34,327 nt of DNA. It comes from Promethearchaeota archaeon (GTDB lineage: Archaea > Asgardarchaeota > Lokiarchaeia > Sigynarchaeales > SOKP01). This document shows positions 25,452 to 33,300 of this stretch, piece by piece. The translations under genes were made by a program, and so were the position numbers. The DNA is taken from the NCBI GenBank assembly GCA_016839425.1, contig JAEOUI010000278.1, positions 1 to 34,327 of the forward strand, given 5' to 3'. The notes under the pieces are model-generated. The model was not told where the DNA came from, searched no databases, and saw only the letters and a program-made list of their open reading frames with translations. Positions within the stretch are counted from its first letter, which is position 1; each line of letters begins with the position of its first letter.

Positions 25452-26216
25452 CTACTTAAGTTGCTTGTATCTTTGCGTTCTTTTGAGCGACTTCATTCGA
25501 TTTAACTCATTCATCATTTCACCCCTTAGACTCTGAGCGGGAGCGGGTGCGTGTAATGAGTTTAATTCCGAAAGTATCGGACCCCTGTCGATATTGGTCA
25601 TGTTTTGGCTCCCTGATGATTGTGGTAGTTCAAAAATTGCGAAACTCAGTTCTACATTGTCGTAAGAAAATCCCGATTGGTTATCAACAATGATAAATCC
25701 TTCGATGTCGGCCATTTTATTGTCGTCATCAATACTTACTTGGAGAGATGTATGCCATTTAATTCTAATGTCCTGAACGAAATATTGGATTTTTACGATT
25801 ACTTCGCCCTCTTTTTGAGCGTTAATGACAAAATCAAATACGCCATTCATGTCGTTGAAAGTTCTGTAAGAACTCGCTTCGCAAATTGTTGATATTTTCT
25901 CCCTCATCTCGCGAGTGAAATCAATTGAATACGAAATGATGCTATTAGCCGCTGATTTTTCCCGATCTATTACTTGTTGAGAATTGTTCCTATCTGGTAA
26001 AGAGACTATGGTTTGTTGTAATGAGATAGAGTGCTTGTCTTCTGGTTTCAAGTGTTCAAGGACGATCTCGGCAGAGTTGGGATCGAAACTTGCGGGTACA
26101 TTTTGTATGCGAAAGTGATTTGCTCCTTGCTGCAAACTTAATTTCATCTCGCGTTTAACGATTGCACCTCCAGCGTTAAAAATTATAACTTCCTTAACTA
26201 TTGGGTTAATCGACAT
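25452..26216 (-). CDS. MuiA-like N-terminal half protein (DUF4140 + start of DUF4139), copy 1
   Basis: First gene of the three-gene operon and paralog of the next. Residues 7-55 carry the DUF4140-type pattern (VKEVIIFNAGGAIVKREMKL, then NVPASFDPNSAEI). Residues 71-127 are nearly the same as in copy 2 (the helical SYSIDFTREMREKISTICEA segment). Residues 130-190 match the first part of DUF4139. The C-terminal 40 residues differ from copy 2 (NSLHAPAPAQSLRGEMMNEL) but end in the same LKRTQRYKQLK-type tail. No signal peptide or membrane span. A hetero-assembly with copy 2 and the C-terminal-half protein is inferred from gene order and domain splitting, not shown. Confidence 0.55.
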   Translation of the reverse strand: MSINPIVKEVIIFNAGGAIVKREMKLSLQQGANHFRIQNVPASFDPNSAEIVLEHLKPEDKHSISLQQTIVSLPDRNNSQQVIDREKSAANSIISYSIDFTREMREKISTICEASSYRTFNDMNGVFDFVINAQKEGEVIVKIQYFVQDIRIKWHTSLQVSIDDDNKMADIEGFIIVDNQSGFSYDNVELSFAIFELPQSSGSQNMTNIDRGPILSELNSLHAPAPAQSLRGEMMNELNRMKSLKRTQRYKQLK

Positions 26217-26449
26217 TAGGTTTAATTTTTCAATTTTTTATTGTTATATTCATTATAGAGCATCATCAATTTAAGATCTTTTAAGGCGAAATATAAATCC
26301 ATAAACAGTACTTAAAATATACTTTTTATATAATTTTAAGGTGAAATTATTTAATAGGCATACATAATATTACTAATAAAATTTAATTTAAATTTTATAA
26401 TATCTTTGGATTACCAAGGTTGAAGACCTTGTTTTCCCGTGATAGTTCC

Positions 26450-27607
26450 ATGAATGATTCTATTAGTCAAAATATATTTGAACAGCAGGTTTCCGAACCC
26501 GAAGAAAAATACACGAGAATTCGTTCCATCGATTTTATCAAGGGTTTTGCTATTAGTTTAATAATTCTGGGACATTCCACGGCGGTCTGGAAATTACCCG
26601 AATTAGATCCGCTTTACTCGGTTATTTTTCATTATCTCGATGTATTCGGACCGTCTTTATTCATATTCTTGAGTTCCCTCTCTGTCGTGTTTTCCGTTCG
26701 AAAAAAATCGAATAAAATGTCAGAAAATGCCCTTAGAAATACTGTATTTACTCGCGGGTGTTTGATAATTCTTATAGGCGTTATTTATAACATTCCCAAT
26801 GCTTATATAGGGACTGCGGACTTTCCTTTTAGTTTATGGGGTTGGAATATTTTAATGTTTATTGGTTTTTCCCAAATAATAACATATTATATTATAAAAC
26901 TTGCAAGAGGTTTTCGAACATTAATAGGTATTGTCGTTATTTTAATAACTTATATCGTTCAACCATTTCTGTACGCTAATAAAGAAAATCCTATAGTTTC
27001 TGTCCTCTATTTCATTTTAATATCTCCTGCACCCCATAATCCATTTTTGCCGTTCGTTTCGATCTGCTTTATATCTTCCGTTTTTGGAGAGATACTCGTT
27101 GAGGCAATGACCTTGGAATCTTATGAAGCTCGATTCGATTTATCACGCAGATTCGTAAGGAATGGCTCATTTTTCCTACTTAGTGGCATTCTTTTAACGC
27201 TAATAGATAAAAGACCTTTTTTCCAAGACGATCAAGGGATTTATTTTCCGAGATTCGTATATAGAGGTTCACCATCAAATATATTTTATTCTATCGGAAT
27301 GGCATTAATTCTCATCGGGTGGTTGTTTTATTATATTGATGTGAAAAAGAGAAAAAACATCTTCGTTGATATGTTTGTTTTTTTGGGAACCGTGTCTTTA
27401 AGCTTGTTCTTGATTTCGTACATCTGGCTACCTTTATTTACCGTGCATTTCAACATATTTTCCATTTGGTTCGGATGGATCGCTTATACAGCCATATTAG
27501 CGTTTTTAATGTACATATGGCGCTATTACTTCTCAGGCAAATATTCTCTCGAGTGGCTAATGAGTCACGCTTTACCCAAGAAAAAAATGAATAAAATTAG
27601 TAATTAA
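26450..27607 (+). CDS. Polytopic membrane acyltransferase-like protein (HGSNAT/DUF1624 type)
   Basis: The opening of TM1, RIRSIDFIKGFAISLIILGHS, is the mark of the heparan-alpha-glucosaminide N-acetyltransferase/DUF1624 and related acyltransferase-3-like membrane families, with a conserved His in GHS. About ten hydrophobic helices follow. Such proteins transfer acetyl groups across or at the membrane to sugars or lipids; the acceptor here is unknown. The frame opens at a TTG (26420), but the ATG at 26450 is preferred because an AT-rich TATA-like region (about 26387-26400) would put the transcription start at or after the TTG. It lies 13 bases before the enoyl-CoA hydratase gene, forming a likely operon, and is divergent from the MuiA-like operon. 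Confidence 0.75.
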   Translation: MNDSISQNIFEQQVSEPEEKYTRIRSIDFIKGFAISLIILGHSTAVWKLPELDPLYSVIFHYLDVFGPSLFIFLSSLSVVFSVRKKSNKMSENALRNTVFTRGCLIILIGVIYNIPNAYIGTADFPFSLWGWNILMFIGFSQIITYYIIKLARGFRTLIGIVVILITYIVQPFLYANKENPIVSVLYFILISPAPHNPFLPFVSICFISSVFGEILVEAMTLESYEARFDLSRRFVRNGSFFLLSGILLTLIDKRPFFQDDQGIYFPRFVYRGSPSNIFYSIGMALILIGWLFYYIDVKKRKNIFVDMFVFLGTVSLSLFLISYIWLPLFTVHFNIFSIWFGWIAYTAILAFLMYIWRYYFSGKYSLEWLMSHALPKKKMNKISN

Positions 27608-27620
27608 AGAGAAGATTGCT

Positions 27621-28448
27621 GTGAACTTGGATTCTTTCAAAGAAGTATTATACGAAAAAGACGATAATGGTATATGCATTTTAACCATACACGCTCCCGA
27701 AAGGAGAAACGCAATGTCCCCAAGAACTTTTTTCGAGATTGGTAAAATTCTCGATATAGTAGAGAATGATCAATCTGCAAACATTTTAATCATCAAGGGT
27801 TCAGAAGAAGGTAAAGCTTTTTCTTCGGGGGGCTATTTTAACCTTAAAGAGATTACCAAGATACCCAAAAAAATACTCGATCAAATTGACCTCCAGGATC
27901 TTGCGCAAAAGCGGTTAGCCTTGAAATTCTGGGACTTTTCTAAGCCCGTGATTGCAGCTGTAAATGGATTAGCGCTCGGGGCAGGAATAACTATGCTATT
28001 GATGGGTGCGGATTTAATCTATATGGCAGATGATCCGGAATCGTTCTTGGGTTTTTATTTTCTAAAAAGAGCAGTCGTACCGGAGTTTGGCTCTTCTTTC
28101 ATTCTTCCATTTCGCATCGGATTTTCTAAAACATTTGAGCTCCTTTTTTATGCAAAAAAGATCTATGCTCCAGAAGCAGAGCACCTCGGTTTGATAAATA
28201 AAGCAGTCGTTCCCGAACGATTGATGTCGTTTGTCAAAGAACAAGCTCTCAAGCTAATACATCCTCAAACAGCATATGGGGCGCTAATGTCTACTAAAAA
28301 GCTTATTCGAGCCCAATTCCGGGAGAATATCGTAAAGGCCCTCGATGATGAAAACGAGAAAATGCTCGCTGCAGTAAAAACTAAGGACTTTAGGGAAGCA
28401 ACTCGATCCTTAGTTGAGAAAAGAAAACCTCGTTTCAAGGGAAAATGA
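27621..28448 (+). CDS. Enoyl-CoA hydratase/isomerase (crotonase superfamily)
   Basis: Crotonase-fold enzymes act on acyl-CoA thioesters. The two oxyanion-hole segments are present: AFSSGGYFNL at 67-75 (usual FSAGADL) and NGLALGAGITMLLMGADLIYM from 115, while E155 in VVPEFGSS sits where the general acid/base usually is. At 275 residues it has the normal length and ends with a basic tail (KRKPRFKGK). GTG start at 27621, consistent with family length. The first oxyanion loop deviates (GG-Y-F-N), so a different reaction such as isomerisation or hydrolysis is possible. Co-transcribed with the membrane acyltransferase-like gene; convergent with the zinc-finger gene, with a 47-base AT-rich gap. Confidence 0.9.
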   Translation: MNLDSFKEVLYEKDDNGICILTIHAPERRNAMSPRTFFEIGKILDIVENDQSANILIIKGSEEGKAFSSGGYFNLKEITKIPKKILDQIDLQDLAQKRLALKFWDFSKPVIAAVNGLALGAGITMLLMGADLIYMADDPESFLGFYFLKRAVVPEFGSSFILPFRIGFSKTFELLFYAKKIYAPEAEHLGLINKAVVPERLMSFVKEQALKLIHPQTAYGALMSTKKLIRAQFRENIVKALDDENEKMLAAVKTKDFREATRSLVEKRKPRFKGK

Positions 28449-28495
28449 TGATAATTAACTCAAAAAAAGAAATTAAAAAAAAGATTAAAATAAAT

Positions 28496-29449
28496 TTAGA
28501 AATTTGAATATATTATGAACTTTTGATCGGAACCTATCGAATAGATCTCGAATTTAGAGCCTTTTTTGGTGTTGCACATCAGCTGTATCATGGGAAATAG
28601 GTAGATTTGACTCTGAATCGTTGCGTCCTTGTCCTTTTCGTACATTCTATAGTCGCTTTTGGCGTCCCCAATGGTCTTGCTTATCTTCTTGTTATAATAT
28701 CCCAGGCTTGCTTCTGCCTTTGATTCAAGCTCTTTAAATTCTGTGAACTTAATACCCTCGACCTCTTCAATGAGTTGGTGTAGGTCTTTCTCGATCTCTT
28801 TTTCGTATTTCGTTTGTGCGCTACTGTGAAGCACGGGGATTCCTGTAACAACGGTTTTAAATGGTACTGGAAGTGTCTGATACTTGTATAGGTTCTTGTA
28901 TCCCTTGCAGTCTTTGCATTGGATATGCAAATTGCCCGTGCCATAACATTCTGGACAGGAATATTGAAATGTCTTCTTTACTTTATTCTGCTCCTCTCCT
29001 TCGATGACTTGCCAAGTTTCGGTTATCTTCCCTTCGCCCTTACACGAACATCGCTTTTCCGTATATCCCTTTCCCTTACAAGTCTTGCAGGGAACGGGCG
29101 TGATGGAGTCAAACATTGGCACGCTATCGTCTCCTTTCCAATTATCCTTATCAATCTTACTCGCACCTTTAAACGAATAAAATTGTACTTTGCTTAAGCG
29201 AGGCGCCATGACAACGGTCTCGTCTTTATCTGTAGAAAGACCAACGGTTTTTTTAATTGAAAAGTATATTGCAGCTTCCTTCATATTGTCAACAACATAT
29301 TCCGCAGCAGAAATTGCGTCTAACGAAAATACCGCGCCCTTTGTTCCAAATTGCTTTTCTAACTTCTTTCGATCCTTTCGAGCAGCTGAATTTTTCCATT
29401 TTTCAAAAATATCGTCCAAATTAGGTGTTTTAATTCTCACATCTGGCAA
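28496..29449 (-). CDS. Protein with DnaJ-like CxxCxGxG zinc-finger repeats, no J domain
   Basis: Function not recognised. Residues 118-185 hold four cysteine motifs: C121-x2-C124 followed by KGKG, C134-x-C136 followed by KGEG, C165-x2-C168 followed by YGTG, and C178-x2-C181 followed by KG. This is the layout of the DnaJ central zinc domain, with the second motif shortened by one residue. A similar cysteine pattern occurs in eukaryotic SSUH2-type proteins. There is no J domain, signal peptide or membrane span. The N-terminal 115 and C-terminal 125 residues match nothing I know; residues 210-275 look helical and charged. It may bind unfolded proteins or RNA. The gene stands alone with a 920-base AT-rich region upstream. 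Confidence 0.7.
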   Translation of the reverse strand: MPDVRIKTPNLDDIFEKWKNSAARKDRKKLEKQFGTKGAVFSLDAISAAEYVVDNMKEAAIYFSIKKTVGLSTDKDETVVMAPRLSKVQFYSFKGASKIDKDNWKGDDSVPMFDSITPVPCKTCKGKGYTEKRCSCKGEGKITETWQVIEGEEQNKVKKTFQYSCPECYGTGNLHIQCKDCKGYKNLYKYQTLPVPFKTVVTGIPVLHSSAQTKYEKEIEKDLHQLIEEVEGIKFTEFKELESKAEASLGYYNKKISKTIGDAKSDYRMYEKDKDATIQSQIYLFPMIQLMCNTKKGSKFEIYSIGSDQKFIIYSNF

Positions 29450-29765
29450 AATAATCTAACCCTTTGTTATATTTTTATTTTTTTTTGTAATAAGAAATTA
29501 TTAACATTCCTAACTATATAAAATTTTAAATATTGATCGTTATATAAATCAATCTGGTGCAACATTGAAACACTTAACTTTCAGAAATCAACTATCTTAA
29601 AAAAATAAAGTGATATTATTTATAGAGAGTAAATATTATATTTTATCCGCATTTAGAGCTGATTCCTTTAAACTAAAGCTTTAATAATCTGTTAATGGCA
29701 TATTTATAGGTTTTATATTAATATTTTTAACAAAAAAGAAATATAAATCAAAAATAATTTGAGAA

Positions 29766-29920
29766 ATGTATTATGGATACGCCGAACTCGACCTCAAGAT
29801 AGTCTTGTAAGAAACAATACTTAGTTTCAAGTAAAAGAGTTTGGTAAGAACATTGGAATCAATGCTAGCGTGCTCAGGATATTCGGTGCTGACGCAAACA
29901 TTGTGTTGCTCTTTTCATAA
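29766..29920 (+). pseudogene. Probable gene remnant, possibly a small GTPase start
   Basis: An ATG preceded at about 25 bases by AATATAAATC encodes MYYGYAELDLKIVL and then stops (29808-29810). The stretch DLKIV-L resembles the first beta strand of Asgard small GTPases just before the P-loop, which is lacking. A second open stretch (29825-29920, another frame) reads like VKEFGKNIGINASVLRIFG and ends NIVLLFS-stop. Both stretches are more GC-rich than the surrounding desert, which suggests old coding sequence. The GTPase link is tentative; the second stretch could instead come from a helix-turn-helix regulator. Confidence 0.3.
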
Positions 29921-30339
29921 GACACGAGACGAAACAAAAAATATTATTCATAGATATTGGTCAAATATACTACGATTTTGAATTATTTAAACACCATACA
30001 TTTGCTGATAATGTTCTTGGACGATTTTAAGGACATTTTTTATATTTTTGTTTATATTGTTCACAGTAAAAAAAAGATTAATCGCTTTATGGCAATTATG
30101 ATTTATTCTTAATAATAATTTTGATCAGTAAAGATTAGAGCAATTTCTAAATCTGGGTTGAAGAATTCCTTGTAATAAGTCTTTCTAAAAATAATTCTTT
30201 AAAATACATTCATATTCTTAACTATATTTGTTTAAAAATATATATCGCTGAAAATATTTAATTTAATCTGAAACTGGCCTCAATTTTTACCTGAAATCGA
30301 GCTTAAAAAAAATCAATATTCAGAGATCTACCAGACTTG

Positions 30340-30347
30340 TTTAAATA
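30340..30347 (+). promoter_or_regulatory. TATA box for the giant beta-helix protein gene
   Basis: TTTAAATA lies 23-30 bases upstream of the ATG at 30370, a spacing that implies a leaderless transcript. Confidence 0.5.
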
Positions 30348-30369
30348 TCGTTTTGAAAGTGTTTAATAC

Positions 30370-33300
30370 ATGACAATTTTAAATACAAAATTTCACAAAA
30401 TACATAAAATTGGACTAAAGAAAAACAAAAGAAAAACAGTTTCTAAACAAAAAGCAGTAAAAATTGGATGCATTCTATTTTTTCTCGGAATCCTGGTTTC
30501 GGGATCAATCTTAGCTTCCGATTTTCTGGTAAGGAACTATCTTTCGAGCGATGACGAGACGCATTACCTGAAAGTAAAAGGTTCTTGGGTGCTTCCCGAT
30601 CCCATCGTCATTGACGGCACGGGCAGCAATAATTGGGCCTATTATATTGCCTTGGGAGTGCCGTGGTGGAGCGGTGCAGGAACGAGCGGAAATCCGTATG
30701 TGATCGAAATTGTGACGATCAACGCGGGCTTAACAGCATCATGCATCGAAATCAAGAACTCGAATGATTATTTCATTGTGAAAAATTGCACTTTAATTCG
30801 CTCAAACCAGGGTAGTTCTCCAGAATACAACGGAGGAATCAAGCTCGTAAATGTTGCAAACGGGCAAATCGTTGGCAACAATTGCACGAGAAATTTTGAA
30901 GGTATTTGTTTAATCGACTGCTATGACAACTTTATCTCGGGAAATGATGCTAACGACAATAATAATTATGGGATATATTTATATGGAAATTCTACTCGCA
31001 ACACAATTTCGGGAAACACCGCCAACGACAATTATTACGGGATATATTTATATGCGGACTGCGATAACAACACCATCTCGGAAAACACCGCTAACTACAA
31101 TCAAGGCAGCGGTATATTCTTAAGTACAAACTGCGATAACAATACCGTCTCGGAAAACACCGCTAACGAAAATTATAATTATGGGATATATTTATATGCG
31201 GATTGCGTTAATAACACCATTTCAGGAAACATTGCGAGTAATGTGATTACAAGCAATCAAAATCATGGGATAAGCTTATACTATGACAGCAATAACAACA
31301 TAATATCAGAAAACACGCTAAATAATAATTCTCAATATGGAATATCTTTAATTTTAAGCGAGGGTGCTCTCCTATTTGAAAATAACATGCTTGGATGCGG
31401 GCTCGGCGTACAAAGCTCAACCATAGGGCGCTTACCCACGGATCCCCGTTCTCACGACATTGATACTTCAAACGAAGCAAATGGCAAGCCAATCTATTAC
31501 TATGTGGACCAAGAAGGATTGGGAACAGGCGACTTTGACAACCCAGGGCAAATATTCTTAATCAATTGCTCGGATTCAATCGTTAATGGGTTGACGATAA
31601 CGCAAACATCAGTAGGCATTTACTTGCATTCAAGTTCTAACATTACTATCTCGGGCAATATCGTTAGTGAGAATAAATTAAGAGGAATAGGTTTGGAATC
31701 TTGTATTAACTGTACAATTTCTGATAACATCGCTAATGACAATCAAGCTAACGGGATAACGGTTCTTTACTCCGATGAGAACACTATCTCGGGAAATACA
31801 GCAAGTAATGTAGCTACAAGCGATCAAGCTCGTGGAATATACCTTTATAGCTCTGATAATAACAATATTTCAGAAAATAATATTAATGATAATAGAGTTC
31901 TCGGAATAGGTCTTTATATGTCCTGTAATGGCAACAACATCTCAGAAAATACTGCTAATGATAATGAAATCGGTATTTCTTTAGATCGAAACTGTTATGC
32001 CAACATTCTTTCGGATAACATTGCTAACTCCAATGATGATTACGGAATACTAATAAATGGTAACGATAATGCAATCTTGGGAAACACCCTAGACTATAAT
32101 AACCTATATGGAATATTTCTAAGCTCCAGTAGCGATGCAATAATACTTAATAACTCCATGAATGAATGTGGCTTGGGAGTAGATTGCTCGCTCGCACAAC
32201 TTCGCTCTTATGACATTGATGACTCGAATAAAGCGAATGGTAAGCCAATCTATTATTATGTAGACGAAGAGGGATTAGGAACGGGCGACTTTGACAACGC
32301 AGGACAAATATTCTTGATCAATTGCTCGCTTTCTATCGTTAATGGATTGACACTATCGGAAACATCATTAGGTATTTTCTTGCATTCAAGTTCTGACATA
32401 ACGATCTCGGGGAATACGATGAATGAAAATAATTTTTATGGAGCATATCTGTTTTCTAGTAGAAATTGTATGATCTCGGGAAACACTGCTAACGACAATG
32501 GTGATATTGGGATTTATATGGATAGTGCATGTATCGACAATACTATCTTAGAAAATACTGCTAATAATAATGTTAATTACGGTATCTATCTTTATGAATC
32601 TAATGAAAATGAGCTCTCGGAAAACATCGCTAACGACAATGGAAATACCGGTATTTATTTAGACACAGGTTGCGATGACAATACCCTCTCTGGAAATACT
32701 GCGAGTAACGTGGCTACAAGCAATCAAGATTACGGGATAGTTTTAGACACGGACTGCGATAACAACACCATCTCGGAAAACACAGTTAATACTAATTATT
32801 ATCACGGAATATACTTACAATTTAACTGCGATGATAATATCATCTCGGAAAACACGATCTCGGGAAGCAATTTTGCCTTTACTGCTTTTTATGGGATATA
32901 TTTTTACTCAGACTGTGATGACAACACCATCTCAAAAAACACCATTAACGATAATTACCACGGGATATACTTATCCACAAAATGTAATGAGAACAACATC
33001 TCGGAAAACATCGCAAATAGTAATACTTATAATGGGATATATTTTTACTCAGACTGCGATAATAACACCATCTCGAGAAACATCGCAAATAGTAATATTC
33101 ATAATGGTATATTCTTAGCCACTGACTGCGATAATAATACCATCTCGGAAAACACCGCTAACGAAAACGGAGATAACGGGATATATTTGGGTGGATGTGA
33201 ATCTAACATCGTCTTGGAAAACACAGCTAACGGGAATAACGGAAGCGGGATAAGGCTTTATGCGGGCAGCTACAGCTATAGGGGCAGGTACAATACTATA

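Larger units (their letters stand above)
29450..30369. other. AT-rich gene-poor interval of 920 bases
   Basis: No intact gene was found. It contains the upstream region of the zinc-finger gene, a probable decayed gene at 29766-29920 with its own TATA box (about 29739-29748), an unconvincing 33-codon ORF (30011-30112), and the promoter of the giant surface protein at its right end (30340-30347). The remainder is AT-rich with no clear structure. Confidence 0.6.

Noticed and set aside
30011..30112. 33-codon ORF in the gene-poor interval
   Set aside because: AT-driven composition (Phe, Ile, Lys, Tyr), no ribosome binding site, and no recognisable pattern.
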